Counted from the stretch's first letter, positions 33,912-48,496 are shown. The stretch is DNA of 64,000 nt from Turnera subulata (GCA_028386065.3 JAKUCV010005594.1:1-64000), one strand, 5' to 3'. Notes: generated from the sequence alone by a model not told the origin. Numbers and translations are program-made.

Positions 33912-36038
33912 GCATTTTTGTGAGGAACTTCTGGTATAGTTTAGTAGTACTAAGGATTGTTTGTGAAGGCAGCTGTAGGTTTAGGTGCTTAGTTCTAGCA
34001 TTTTCAAGCGCCTTTATTCTTCGTTGCTAGCTGCTATAGGGAAGATGCGCCTACATGTAATTAACTAATAATCAAGTTGCCAAAATGAAATAAATTTCAT
34101 AAGATACTGGACTTCTTATTATTAAGCCGGTTATTTATGTATCAAATAGCTTAGTTCATGGCACTTTGATTATAAACTTGTTATAATCAAGTTTGACTGT
34201 CTTGTCTTTAGTCTTCAATGGCACTTTGGAATGCTTTGTTCACAAGCCCTATCGGTATGCCCTCCGCTGCAATGCCTTTATGATGCTCCTCTGCTAATGG
34301 TGATATTAAACCATGTTTTATATAATACTGTTTTATGTACTTTATTCAGGTTGTTTGATCTACTTCATTTCTGGTCTATATTTAGGATATTTCCTCTTCT
34401 ATCTATTATTGGTTCTGTTACCTTAACATTATATCTTTTAATCTAAGGATATGTGTTTCATTGGCAGAAAAAGAAAAAAAAAAAAAAGCTTAGTTCATTG
34501 ACAGATTAACAACTACTAGAGTTGCTTCCCAGGATAGCAGAACCTCATAATTCACTCAACTGCTGTTAGCATATGACTGAGTAACTGTGAACTTGAGGAA
34601 TCTTGATATAGAACTAGAGTTTTGTAAAATATATGTTTGAAGACAGTTTTAAAGTCAGCCCTCCATAAAATTTTATCCACCTATACTCATCAAATTACTC
34701 GTTTCTCCAATGTGTACATGAAGGAAAATGGCAAAGAACATATCTGGTAAATTTCATCAGATAATGTGTTTCTTTTATTTTTACTCCCAATAAGTTTCAA
34801 CCATCAAACTTCCGCCTACTATTTTCGCAAAGTTCATAAAACTATTCATTTTATCATATGTTTGCGACAAATAAATAAAACTATTCATTTCGACATTGTT
34901 AATGCCAAAAATAATCAAAATCATGCATTCAAATTTGGCAGGATGACATGTCACTACTCATATAAGCATTTTTTTCTCTACCCACATTTTTTTGTTCATC
35001 ATTTTGCATCATTCCAAATTCCCAATATGGCTATGCTGTCCAAGTTGAAAAGAATGGTGTCAGACCCGTGGTAATGCTCAATTGATTGTGTTCGGAAAAT
35101 GATATTCCTAAAATGGCTTTGGTTTCAATAAGTTATATCAGGTACATTTATTTTTTCTATCTTTTATGTTTGTTTATCCAATTACAGAAGAGTAAAATAT
35201 ATTAGAGATCATTATAAACGCTATATATGACTTTTTACTCTTGAACTGAAATGTTATTGCATAGAGTAAAATAATCATGTATTTATTTGATGAATTATTA
35301 ATATATCTATAAAAATGTCAATAATATTATCTTTAGCATTTGTTGACTCTGTTACTGTAACTATTTTATCATTAGCATCATCAATATTTTTTTTTTATAT
35401 ATATATATTGGTAGTAATCAACAACTAGTCCACCTATTGTCCTTATTATATCAACCTGTTGCTATTCAAATCATCAAAAACTCAGTTCAATAAAAAAAAA
35501 ATTCAACATTAAAAATAATATCTGATCTTTTTCCAAACTCTAGCAATAGTAAGTCGCAACATCTTTTTCTTACAAACAAGATTACAGAACAAGCTGCAAA
35601 TGCAGGCCCAAAAAGTCAAACCCAAGGTTGTTGGACCTGAAATTGAATCGGTCGAGCCATCAGGTCACTTTTTCCGGTTAAATAATGGCCAAACCAAGGT
35701 TCAACCGGAAAATTAGAAAGCAAATTCTGACATAAAAAACCTACTGAGTCACGGTTAACCGGATTCAACCGGTCGGGCAGGTCAGGGTTTAAAATCACTG
35801 GTCAGACCCAAAACGAACAGTACAGAGCAAGCCAACGACAACAAAAACAGAGACTACTACGAATCAATCACTTTCGCTCCACTTCCAGTTCCATATGTAA
35901 AAACCGGCCCCAAATGAAACTGGCGCCAAACACAGCACATAAATACACAACCGCCCCAATTTCAAACCACTTCCTTCCTAACCTACCTCTCTCACTCTCC
36001 TCTCTCGATGTCAAATCCCGTAAATTAACCGAACTCCG
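33912..36038. other. LOX B 3' flank and REV3 5' flank
   Basis: AT-rich DNA containing the LOX B 3' UTR and the REV3 leader. At about 35610-35810 there is a more GC-balanced block with repeated ACCGGTTCAACCGG-like words (GGTTAACCGGATTCAACCGG near 35753-35772), which resembles common non-autonomous plant repeats. C/T-rich sequence just before 36039 (CTCTCTCACTCTCCTCTCTC) is a typical 5' leader. No other gene is seen. Confidence 0.45.
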
Positions 36039-39000
36039 ATGGCAGATTCACAGTCACCAACCCCACCCGTCTTCAGCGTCCGTATCGTCTCCATCGACTA
36101 CTACACAGCGCCGCCGATCCCCTCCGTCGACATCTGCTACAGCAGCTTCCAAGGTAACCAATCGACTCGTCGTTCGTTTCTTCCGTTACCAGTTCAGTGT
36201 TTTTGTTTAGTTAATCGTTACGGCTGTCATTTTCTAGGCGGGAAGGTGAAAGAAGTTCCGGTTATTAGGGTTTACGGTTCCACACCCGCCGGTCAGAAGA
36301 CCTGCCTCCACATCCACGGGGTAACCGACCCATTTCTCGTGTTTGCTGCTCTTTTTTTTTTCTCGTTTTTTTTTTGTATGAAACCATTCTAATTAAGCTG
36401 AATTTTTGTCGCTGTTTTGTTAGGCTTTCCCGTATTTCTATGTTCCGTGTTCGGATATACCGATTAGTTCGAACAAACCAGGTGTGGCTTATTTGCTGTC
36501 ATGGTTAGGTTTTTGTGGTTTTTGGTTCCTTTGTTGGAAAATGATGCTTTGAAGCTGTTGGATTGTTCTGCAGGCGATGCTTCGTACACGGACACGATTG
36601 CATTAGCTCTGGAGAAGGCATTAAAGGTATGGTTTGGATCAATGATTTGTAGTTGTTGGATAATGGTATGTTAAGGAGTGGTGTGTGATTGTGGTTTTGG
36701 TTTGTAGCTTAAGGGCAACGCGGGTTCGAAACGACAGCATGTGCATGGCTGCAGTCTTGTGCGAGCAAAGAGGTTTTATGGTTACCATTCTTCTGAGGAG
36801 TTGTTTGTCAAGATATACCTGTATCCTATTAGTGACTTTTTGCTGCCTTTTTTGGGTTGTTTTTTCCCCCAATTATTTTCTTTTTTTTGTGTTTGTGGCT
36901 ATTGAGAGTTGCATAAATGTAAGGATACTCTGTTTTCTTTTTGGGATGTTTTTCTTACCACAATTTGCTCCTCCCTCCCTTTTGTATTTCTTTGTTTTGG
37001 TTACTATGGGGTTTGCATTATTGAGAACCTTGACAAAGTTTTAGGTATCATCCGCATGATGTTTCTCGTGCAGCTAGTCTTTTACTGGTACAGTTCTCGA
37101 GCCTGAGATTGATTATTTGTTGTAGCAGAATTATTGTTACTACTTTGAGTAAATTCATCACCTTTTCTCTCTCTCACACTCTTTTTGTCCTTTTGTTTTC
37201 ACAGGGAGGGGCAGTTCTTGGCAAAAGTTTGCAGCCTCATGAATCTCATATTCCTTTCCTTCTCCAGTTTCTGGTAAATATAATTTCATGTTTCAGTTTT
37301 TCGAAACATTTAGTATTACTTTTTAAGCTTGGAATCCAAGTTTTCTTAATTTACTCTCATGGGGGCAATTGCTGATTGTTATCTGGTCACAGAATTTTCA
37401 GATATTGGATTCTTGGCTATCTTTCTTAATTCCCTATTTGAACACAAAATTTGTAAAACAATACACTAATATCTGCCAAATTTGAAATCTGCTTCTTGAT
37501 TGTACTTTTGGCACAAAGTATAATCAAATATAACGAAGGAAATAGTGCTTGTATCCTCTCTCTTTGGTTTAGGATTGAGAGTCAGACACAAATATTGCAT
37601 CTCTACATGAACAATGTGCCTGACATAACCACCCATAAATCTTAGTACCAAGGCCAAGTAATATTGTTGTATCCTGGTAATGCCATTCTATAATGCCTGC
37701 TTTTGTAGCTCTTTTCTTGCTCAGTTTCATTCAATGATGTAAGAACTTGCAAGAGTAATGACTGTTTTTAACCTTCTTTTTCTTTACACTACATGATTTG
37801 CCAGAGTACTTAGCAAGTTAATGGGGTTATCTTGGTTGTAGGTTGACTATAACTTGTATGGGATGGGCCATGTGCACCTGTCAAAGATGAAGTTCCGCAA
37901 TCCAGTGCCTGATGTCTTTACCAGAAGGAAGTACGAGTATGGTGGCAACAATGGACAGGAGATGCATAAAATTACTTGCACTCCTCCCGATTTTCAGGTC
38001 ATCTTTCTATCCTATCCCAGGTGTTCTGGGTATTGGTGATATATTCTTAACAGTTCAATTGCCACGTGCTTTTGTTTGAAATTGTGGACAATTTTCATTA
38101 GGCAGATTTGGCTGGTGGTGGGTGTTTGGGTTCACCAGTATGGATATCTACTGCTATTCCAGGTGACTGGACATGGAAATTTTCTGGTGAAGTTGATGCT
38201 CCATCACACCAAGAACTTGACCACGTTAAACGTCAAAGCATTTGTGAACTTGAGGGGGATGCTACTGTCAATGGTTTGTGTTGCTTTCGTTATTATGGCT
38301 CTTAAATCACTTAGTCCCTGATTTCATAACTAATATTGTTGCAATTGCAGATATAATTAATCAACAACTCAAAACTTACACGTCCTTGTCTCAAACACAT
38401 TCTGATGTAAAAATGGTGCAATCACTTATAGCGATTTGGGAGGTTTGCTTTCTTCACATCAAATTACTATAATATTTGAGATGTTATGTTTTTTGCGTTG
38501 GAAACTTGTTTATTAAGTTTTTTTCTGCTGATCTAGGAAGAATATGAAAGGACTGGCGTGCGTGAGGCAGCTATACCCCCTGATTTAGGAAAACCGCTGC
38601 CTGAGGACGTTTTGAAAACTTTGTCACCTGATCTTGCATTTGCGAGAAAACTTACAGAGTTGTGCATTAGTCCGGAGGAAAATTTATCTGTCAGTGAGAC
38701 TAGTGTGAAAGCCCAGCAGTCTTCAACACCTTTTACAGCTGAAGAGAACTTGGTTGGACATGAAAATGTCAACTCTGACGATGCCAATGGAGGATCTGTG
38801 AAGTGTTCTGTGGAAACAGACTTTACTGTATCTTTGTCGCTACAGGGTTCTATATGTGAATCAGAGAAAGGTGCAGAACCGGCGGAAAGGGATGATTCAC
38901 ATGTTGCATTGGTTACTGTCAGTGATACACAGTCTCCAGAAGTGATTGGAACATTTAATTCTAAGGTACTTATCATGATTTTGCCTTGTATATTCCTAAA

Positions 39001-42000
39001 TGTAATAGATTTAGATGTAGCATTTCTTGCAAAATCAAACTGTTAGACATCCTATGGAAATCAGAGATCACATTGAATGCGTTGATGCCAGTTGAGTATT
39101 CCTAGTTATGTACGTTTTTCATTCTTGACCTAATTTGTGCACAGAATATTTGCTTAGATTGGTCTCCATGCATTTCCTCCATTCTTCTGTCCTAGCTCAG
39201 TCTCTACAATTATTATGGGAAATTGTAGCCATGCAGTAATCCACTATTGTGCAGAAAGCTACTGTTATTTAAGATAATTCAATGATGAACCAACGAATTT
39301 GAAGCTCAACTGGTACACTTGAAAGCATAAAAAGGCCAAAGAGATGATAAGGTCTTGGGTTCAAGTCTCACCTCAAACATCTCAATTATATCTAGAAGAA
39401 TTCACTAGTGATGATTGCGTAAAATAATCTCAACTACCCTCTCTCTGCAAACTGCTAGCATTGTTCTAGTCCAAGTACTTGAACATCCATCAATATTGGA
39501 TATATAGGTAGGAAGAATTTGTTCCTTTTAGTCTTTCTAATATTTTTTTTCCTTACATGCTGCTATGGGGAACCTCATGTTTCATGCAATCCTTTTGTTT
39601 TTCGGGCTTCAGACAACGAAGCAATGGCCCTTTTAAGATGGCTTGCCACTTCTCAGGCTGCTGAAGATATAAACTCTGACGATGATCTTGTACGTGAAAC
39701 TGTTCTGAGTCCTCTATTGCCTGCAGCAACCATTGATATGATACTGGAGAAAGCTAATACAGATTATGAGAGCGAGTCTCAAAAAGAGTGTCAGGACATT
39801 CTCGATACAATTGATGATTTTATTAACTCAGAGGGTTCGAAACAGAACACTTCTCATTCCGCTGATATCAGCCATTATCCGCAAATATCAACTGAGGAGA
39901 AAAATAGACTGGTTGATGTTTGTCAATCTCCTCGTCCTGGTTTAGTTGGAAATTCAACTAATTTGCAGATAAAAGATGAAAGGAAAAGGTATTTCCAGCA
40001 CCAGGTATCACGAACTGGTGGAAGTATCATTGGCAAGCGAAAAAGGAAAAACTCATTATGGTGCTCATTGCCCTTATCGTTGATGGATACTGCGACTGAT
40101 GACTCAGAAGGTGGTAGTTCTGACATGGCTGATATTCGTGTTTCTGCTAGTAAGACATGTGAAGATACTTCTATAGGTGACAGTGAGAAAGGAAACTGTT
40201 CTGATGCTTTTGTGAAAAATGCTGAAGGAGAAGCTAGTGAATCAGGCATGCTGGTGAAATGTTCTGTTCGAGACTTGATGAGGAAAAAAAGATGCCACCG
40301 GGTTGTTCAACAGGATGAGGGCTTTCTTGGAGTGAAAAGGGTTCAACTGGAGGGACCACAAGAACGCAATATTATCTTGCCAAAACAGTTGAATTTCTGT
40401 ACGCATGATGATGATGAGCTTGCCGAAAGTTCATTTGGATTTGGGCCATTAGCCACTGAGGAGAAGACAGAAATTTTGGGGGGTAATGTCTTTAAAACTC
40501 CTTTGGAATCTGGAAGTGATGACCCTTTGAAGGGTGCCATTGAACCTTTTTCCGTAGATTCTCAAACAAATGAACTACAGCGTCCCTCCAACCCGGAGAA
40601 AGATTCTGCAGTTTCCATCACCCATTGTGAAACTAATACCGGTAAAGAAGACACAGCTTCCAATGTCTTCACTTCAGAAGTTGATTTAATTTCTGGAAAG
40701 AGATTGGAGCTAATGGAAGCTGTTTCTCCAAGTTCTAGATTGTTTGCACTCAACAGTCATGAGCGTAGAAGTAGCACATCCAACAACATACCTAATAAGA
40801 ATGTCATTGGAGGTGCACTTTCAACTGATGCTACTTATCTGCAGGAGACCTTATCTATTGCCAAACATAAAATTGGGTGCTCAGGGACCATGACTGAAAG
40901 CATGCAAGGTGAACCTGTAGACCTGATTAGCATGACCTTTTGCAAGAAACCCCCTAAAGCAGACTGGAAAGATGGACCACCTGTGGATGCTTCATTTTCA
41001 AATTCTTCAGCTTGTCGCCCTCCTCTTTTTGAGGTGAACAATGGCGTATCAGGTTGTTTTTTGGATTTGCTTGGAAGCTCATCTAATTTCCTAATGTTTC
41101 GGCATACCACATATTCATAAGAATAGTTTTGGCTGAAGAGATTTGGTTCAAACTGCAGTATATAATAGGTTTCTTAAAAAAACTTAAAAGTTGCATTCAA
41201 TTCATGTTTTTGGTTCTGGTGCATTTTTTTTTTTTTTTTGGCTTTGTAATGCCTCTTAAATGTTACTTCTGATCAACTCTTTAATCCCTTCCAGGAAGTG
41301 CTCTGGATGAACTTCTCCCCTTTTTTGATGGGGAGTGTCAAGTAAAGAAAAAGTCTGACTGCAAGTCCTTTCCAGATGATGAATGCAATGTTCCACAAGA
41401 ACCTGTATTAGGTGTCCCTATTCACTATCAAAATGATGGGTCACTATTGTACATCTTGACACCTGCCTTTTCACCCCCTTCTGCGGACTCTGTTCAAAGA
41501 TGGTTAGCTCGCGACCAAGGAGGTATAAGCTAGAATTTGCTAATGAAAGTATCTGCCGATGAGCAGCTACCCTTTGTTCCCTCGTCTAAAAGTTGTACTT
41601 GTGGGTTTCTAGATGCTTATGGAGAACAAGATGCATCATCTTCCAAGCCCCTGGCTTGTAAAGGTAGAATTCACTTTCTTTGTGTTGGCCTGCACGTTTG
41701 GAGAATCCTTATCAGTTGCTCTCCTGTTGCAGATTCTTCTGAGACTGGCTCAAGAAGTTCTTTACCTGCAGATGGGGAAAGATTTCCAACTGGATCCGGC
41801 CTTGCATGCCATTTTATACCCATGTTGGATGAAGTCCAGCAAGAAACAAACAGAAACGTGAATGGAGAATCACAATATTGTCATAATGATGTTCAAAAAG
41901 CATTGCAGACTGAAGGAAATACTTCAGAACTAAACAGATGTACTTATTCCACTGTAGATGCATCTCAGATTTCTGGTCCAGATGGGAGCTCAAGGCCTAC

Positions 42001-45000
42001 TCCACTTAGTCAGATGGGGTTTCGGGATCCTGCCAGTTTTGGAGCCGGGCAGCAACTAACTTTGTTAAGTGTAGAGGTATTGACAACACAATTTATGTGG
42101 TTTCAGCACATTGATATATTCTTTTCAGAGCTACATTGACATCTACATGTCTTTGCAACCTTTATTATATCCTTTTGGCTGACAACTTAAACATGACCAC
42201 ACTGATGGGAATACAACACTTGCTTGCAGATTCAAGCTGAATCTAGAGGAAATCTCCGACCAGATCCTCGTGTGGATGCTATTCAAGTTGTAGCACTTGT
42301 TTTCCAGGATGATGATCATTCTTATGTTAATACTTTTGTTCTTTTGGTTAGTAAAACTGAAGCTTTTCAGAGGTAAAAGATTTTTCTTTCTCTGGTTCTA
42401 CTTCGTTAGTGTCATTGTTGGTGTTTTGAGATGATTAATGGCATAGAAGACTAGGACATGCTAATCTGGCTACTCACTTTTTGCATGTTTTCTATGTCTT
42501 TTCATGTAACCGCAGGAGTATTGATGGAATATTTGGCTGCAAGGTGCTTGCTTTCTCCGAGGAGAAGCAGTTGTTCAGTCATTTCACGAGGCTGATAGGT
42601 TCTTTTGATCCTGATATTCTGTTGGGATGGGATGTACAAGGTAGTTCTCTTGGCTTTCTGGCTGAGAGGGCTGCATATCTCGGCATAGGTTTACTCAATA
42701 ACATCTCTCGGACTCCAGCAGAAATGAACTTACACCATGGAGATGCCGAAGTGTCAGAAAGAGGAATACCAGATGCTATGCTGCCTGAATCACTAATTGC
42801 TGATTCTACTGTAGTAGATGATGCAATAATTGAGGATGAATGGGGAAGAACTCACGCCAGTGGACTCCATGTTGGTGGTAGGATTGTCCTGAATATATGG
42901 CGGCTGATGCGTGGTGAAGTCAAGCTTAACATGTATACCATGGAAGCTGTGAGTGATGCTGTTTTGAGAAGGAAAATTCCATCAATTCCATGTAAAGTAT
43001 TGAGAAGATGGTTTTCAAGCGGTTCTGGACAAGCAAGATATAGATGTATTGAATATGTGACGGCTAGGGCAAAATTGAACCTTGAAATAATGAGTCATCT
43101 TGATATGGTATGATTACAAGCTTTTGCAGTTTCTCTACTTTTGAAGATTTGCATTGTTTCTATATTGCTAAAGGTTCTCTCTTTTATAACAAACTTGTTC
43201 CGTGCAATTCTTTGCACATTTAAAAGTAGTTTCTTTGATTCCTTGGGAATATTTTGTTCGGACCTGATAATAAGAAGTGTAAGGACTTCTCTAAATGCTT
43301 CTCAACAGTTTTGCATTTCAACTGGGCTAATTGCAACATATTTCTGTTTGAATTGATGATGCAGTTTGGGTGCTTTTGCAGATAAATCGGACTTCGGAAC
43401 TTGCTCGTGTATTTGGCATTGACTTCTTTTCTGTTCTCTCACGAGGTTCACAGTATCGTGTTGAATCTATGCTTCTCAGATTGGCACACACACAAAACTA
43501 TATTGCTGTTTCTCCTGGGAGCCAACAGGTTACTGCTGATTCTCGTGCATGATTCTCGTTTCTGCTTATTTTTCCAGTGCACGATACACATTTCTTCTTC
43601 ATCATTTTCTCCTCTTAATGCACGTAGTCTACTTTCAAGTTTCTACTTTTCTTCATGTTGCTTTTTCCTTTTCCCTCTCGTTTTATTTAATTTTTCTGTC
43701 ACGTTGAGCAAGATGCCCTCTATGTTTTCGCCGAAGAACAGACGTTTTATTGCTACTTCTGTGTACTTATCACGTCTGGTGTGGAGAGCTGCAGGTCACT
43801 GGATAAAATCCTAGGTCACTTCACCATCTAATCTAGATAGCATCTGAATGGCTTCTTAAATATGCTATTTATTCAATTTGCATCTTAGAAATTCTAATCC
43901 CATTTCATATTTTGTATTCTGCTCTGCATATAACTGACCATAAAATTTCTGGTCAGAGGTATGCCAAGTATGTTCTTTACAATGATCTTAATGTTTGATA
44001 TCGCTTCTCTGTATCCGGGATCTACTTATGTTTGCACCATTGGAGACTGTTACTGCCATGATATTTTATCTAACTACTGTTATTCAGGTCGCTTCTCAAC
44101 CAGCGATGGAGTGTTTACCTCTTGTAATGGAGCCTGAATCTAGTTTCTATGCTGACCCAGTAGTTGTTTTGGATTTCCAGTCCCTTTATCCATCAATGAT
44201 AATTGCATATAACCTTTGCTTTTGCACATGTCTTGGGAGTGTTGCACCTTCAAAGGCAAATACACTGGGTGTTAGTTCGTTTTCACCAGACCCGCATGTA
44301 TTGCGGGATTTGAAAGACAAACTGCTGCTTACTCCTAATGGTGTTTTGTATGTTCCTTCAAAGGTAATTCATTTTTGTTTTGTCTTTTATTTCTGGAGTG
44401 AAATCAGTCTTACGCAAAAATTCATTACTTTTTAATATAATTCCAGTGGAGCTGGTAGCTTACCTAAACCCGCAGCTTGAGATGACACCTATTTGATACA
44501 TTTTCCTTCTAATGATGCTGGCTGTATTTTATCTGTTGATTTGGTATCAATCAAACATTATTTACATGGAGTCAATATTACTCTGGATAGGATAATGATA
44601 GCTTTGTGATTTGTGGCCTAGTTGTCTTTGCCACGATACATAAAGTGACAAGCTGGAGAATATTCACTTGTACAACTACATATAATGTCCCTTGCTATGT
44701 TTTGGGCATCCATTGAAACTCCATAGTCCTTTTATAGCAAGCCTTGCACAATAAATGCCAATCGCCGAGGAAGCATTGGTTAGGCATCTTCCTGAGGACT
44801 GATCAAAGCTTTTTGGCTTAGAACTATAATAAGAACAAAAAGTATTCGTGATAATCAATGTCTGGGTCATTTCCTTTGGCAGTGATTTGGTCGACACTTA
44901 ATCGTCTCACTTTATTGTATTGGAAGCACTGGAAATTAACTAATTTTTAGAAGACGTGGTTAAGACTTGCTCTTTATGTAACTTAATCTTAGGGAAAGTT

Positions 45001-48000
45001 TTTGGAAGCACATTTGTGATTGTAAATGGTAAGCCAATGCCTATGTCTCTTATGTGCTCAAGTGATGTTGTAACTTGTATGCTACTGATAGTAGTGCCTG
45101 TTCCCATCTATATGAGAAGAGAGGAAAAAGCGAAAGAGAAGTCACATCTGTCTCTTGACATGAACAGGTTCGCAAAGGTGTGCTACCCCGCTTGTTGGAG
45201 GAAATATTAGCGACCAGAATAATGGTGAAACAAGCTATGAAGAAGTTGACTCCTCCACAGCAAGTTCTTCACAGGGTATGCTTGTACCAGAATAACTCTC
45301 AAACTAAATTAAATCTACACCTATCTGCAGGTTACCTATGGGATAATCCACAATGATGCCTTGTTTGGATAAGTTTACTTTTATAACCACTTGCAAGCTT
45401 TTGTAACCTTTTAAGACTTAATCAGAATGACAAGCAAAATTTTGAAAGGATGAAGCCTAATAACTCCTTTTGTGTTCTTTTATTTCCTTGGTCTTTCAGT
45501 GGCTTCATTGATTTTGTGCTATTTGTTCATACATCATGATTCAGTGCCCTGTTGTTATCTTGAATGTATTTTTTGATTATGTGATTGTAGAAGTTTTACA
45601 TTCTTTCAGATATTCAATGCAAGACAGCTTGCTTTGAAGCTTATAGCAAATGTAACTTACGGCTATACAGCTGCTGGGTTTAGTGGCCGCATGCCTTGTG
45701 CAGAGCTTGCTGACAGCATTGTCCAATGTGGCCGCAGCACTCTAGAAAAAGCTATTTCTTTGGTAAATGCAAATGATAGGTGGAAAGCGAGAGTTATTTA
45801 TGGTGATACTGACAGGTATGCAATCTTGGGCGGGATTTAGTATATGGGTACCACTGCTTCCATGACCATGTAATTAAATCCTGCAAAGACTATGATGTAA
45901 ACCTTTAGGTCCTATATATGTTTCTGGATGTATATCCTTAATGTAAAACAAAACCAGATCTTTTTATAGTGCACTTTGTAAAAGTTGAGGATTAACTTTT
46001 CACTTTCTACCACTTATGGTGTTATGATGCCAAATATGGTTTTAAGTTATAAAAGGTTGAGAGATCATGGTGCCTAGTATTTCTTTCGCGGCTCCATTCT
46101 TTCTTGTTTTTCTTCTACAAACACATCACTGGACCCCCAGATAGAAGGATGATAAAAGTTGTACCAGTTGGAACAAATATCTGTTTATTAGTCACCTTTC
46201 AACATTAGTATCTAGGCATGCATTGTTGGATGTGTGCATTCATGCTTACGTACTTCTCTGAGTAGCCTCGTGGATTTTGTTTGATCAGTGGTGCCAACTT
46301 ATTAAAGTAGGTCGTGCTAAATGGTATAGCATCTATATCATTTGTTCTCTTCTTTCACATCATGACCCACATCATTGAGGTTTCTCATATGCAGCATGTT
46401 TGTCCTCCTCAAGGGAAGGACTGTCAAAGAATCTTTTCAAGTTGGACGTGAGATAGCGTCGGCAGTAACTGCCATTAATCCAGATCCAGTCACCTTGAAA
46501 TTGGAGAAAGTATATCATCCATGCTTCCTCCTTACAAAGAAGCGGTATGTTGGTTATAGCTATGAGACTGATGACCAGATTGCACCCACTTTTGATGCTA
46601 AAGGTATTGAGACAGTCCGAAGAGATACCTGTGCTGCCGTTGCTAAGATGATGGAGCAGTCACTTAGACTCTTTTTTGAGCATCAGGAAATTTCTGAGGT
46701 ATGACTTGGTGCTTGTCTTCCTTTTTCTTTTTTCTTTCTCTCCATCAGCGCTAGATCATCTAATTTAAACAATCTCCAAATCAGTGATCTGATTTTATTA
46801 GTGAACAGGGTATGTATGTCATTAAGTTTCTGTCTTATGCTCTAGTTGCTATTCTCGGGCAATTTTCCTTTTTTTACCCCTATGAAATAAAATGTATACC
46901 GAGGAAGGCTTTGATTGTCCTTGTTGCTAGCTAGAGTTTCTCTTTCAAATTTGGCTTTTTCCTATTTCACTGTTGATTAGCATAACCTTTTCATTGCTTT
47001 ACACATCCAGATTAAAACATATCTACAGCGTCAATGGAGAAGAATTCTGTCTGGAAGAGTGTCTCTTCAAGATTTTGTTTTTGCTAAGGAGGTTAGGTTG
47101 GGTACCTACAGTGAGAGAGGTTCTTCCCTCCCTCCTGCAGCTATTGTGGCAACAAAGGCAATGAGAGCTGACCCCCGGGCAGAACCACGTTATGCAGAAC
47201 GAGTACCATATGTTGTAATCCATGGGGAGCCGGGGGCTCGCTTGATCGATATGGTTGTGGATCCATTGGATCTTTTAGCCATTGATTCCCCTTTTAGATT
47301 GAATGATATATACTACATAACAAAACAGATAATCCCAGCTTTGCAAAGAGTGTTTGGACTTGTTGGTGCAGACTTAAACCAGTGGCTTTCAGAGATGCCT
47401 CGCCCGGCAAGGGAAACTTTAGCTAAGCGTCCGTCATATGCTTCAAATCTTCAACGAACCAGGATTGATTATTACTATCTCTCAAAACATTGTGTGCTAT
47501 GTGGTGAGTTGGTCCAAGCATCATCACATATATGCAATAAATGTTCGCAGAGGGAGGCTGCTGTTGCAACTGCTGTCATAGGAAGGACGTCAAAACTGGA
47601 GAGGGAGATGCAGCATCTTGTTGCGGTGAGCATCTCTTGCATTATTTGGGAGTTATATCCGATTCTGTCTAGCTGGGGATTGTGATAGATTGTTATAGTA
47701 GTGTTGCTTTAGTTTTGCATGTGCTGGGCATAGGTTGTAATCATATGCATAAAATGATGCAAGTTTTGACATTGGAGTACGTTCCATGATCTAATTTTTG
47801 AATTGGCCATTTCTATCTGTATTTTCTCCTTTCATAATATTCATCCAATAGTCTGTGACACTGAATGACCTGATGGAATTACTTGCAGATATGTAGACAT
47901 TGTGGAGGTGGCGACTGGCTTGTGGAGAGTGGCGTCAAGTGTACTTCACTGGCATGCTCGGTGTTCTACGAGAGGCGTAAAGTTCAGAAAGAGTTACAAG

Positions 48001-48062
48001 GTCTCTCTGCTGTTGCCACGGAAAAAGGTTTCTACCCGAAGTGTATGGCTGAGTGGTTTTGA
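36039..48062 (+). CDS. REV3: REV3, catalytic subunit of DNA polymerase zeta (~2000 aa)
   Basis: A B-family polymerase for translesion synthesis in the nucleus. Exons found: 36039-36153, 36238-36320, 36424-36481, 36574-36626, 36708-36820, 37045-37087, 37205-37273, 37842-37997, 38102-38273, 38351-38442, 38537-38965, about 39606 or 39613-41052, 41295-41522, 41613-41663, 41733-42076, 42230-42372, 42516-43107, 43382-43528, 44088-44363, 45168-45275, 45610-45815, 46395-46698, 47011-47625 and 47889-48062. Motif A is [10 protein letters not shown] (near residue 1474), motif C YGDTDS (split by an intron; Asp near 1639 and 1641), with KKRY in between-domain position after it. Two C-terminal cysteine clusters (CVLC...CNKC; CRHC...CTSLAC) match the zinc and iron-sulphur modules that bind accessory subunits. 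The long exon 12 is the low-conservation REV3 insert. The 11/12 junction does not keep phase with any canonical AG (see findings). Confidence 0.92.
39297..39440 (+). repeat. SINE-like insertion in a REV3 intron
   Basis: AGCTCAACTGGTACACTTGA (A-box region) and GGGTTCAAGTCTCACC (B-box GGTTCAAGTC) are spaced as in tRNA-derived SINEs. This places a likely pol III-type retroposon within the intron before the long exon 12. Its downstream edge is not well defined. Confidence 0.5.
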
Positions 48063-48496
48063 ACGTTGTTAACATTTTGTACTTTGAACAGTTTCCCTCC
48101 ATGGCCTTTGTACAGTTTATAGCTATGTTGTAAATCATCCACCTGTTGTATTGTATCTGTTTAATATTTATCCAGTTTTTGTAAGTTATGTTGTTGAACA
48201 AGGGGAGTGCTAGTTAGATTTGTTGATACCGAGTAACGGAAGTACTTCGACTTTGACTGCACTGGTTTTTGACTTTTGAGAATAGAAAAGGTGCAGGCCC
48301 AAAACGATCATTGAACTAATTCCAGCAGCATTAGATGATTAGAACTTGTTATCATCGCACTAATTACAGGCCCAAACCGATCTAGTACCATGTAAACGGA
48401 CTTGGGAAATGACAATTACTAAAGAGACAAATAATGGCCCAAAGGGTTTAAGCTTTCGATGACTTCCTCTTCCTGCACTACATTTCATGGAGGTTT
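48063..48496. other. short spacer between REV3 and the OZ-type gene
   Basis: Only 434 bp separate the REV3 stop from the next start codon on the same strand, so it must hold both the REV3 3' UTR and the promoter of the next gene. No clear TATA box was found. Confidence 0.5.

Noticed and set aside
39519..41120. The 533-codon open frame starting at 39519 as a separate gene
   Set aside because: Its first ~30 codons are intron-like T-rich sequence and its last ~20 extend past the donor at 41053; the middle is a REV3 exon in phase with the following exons.
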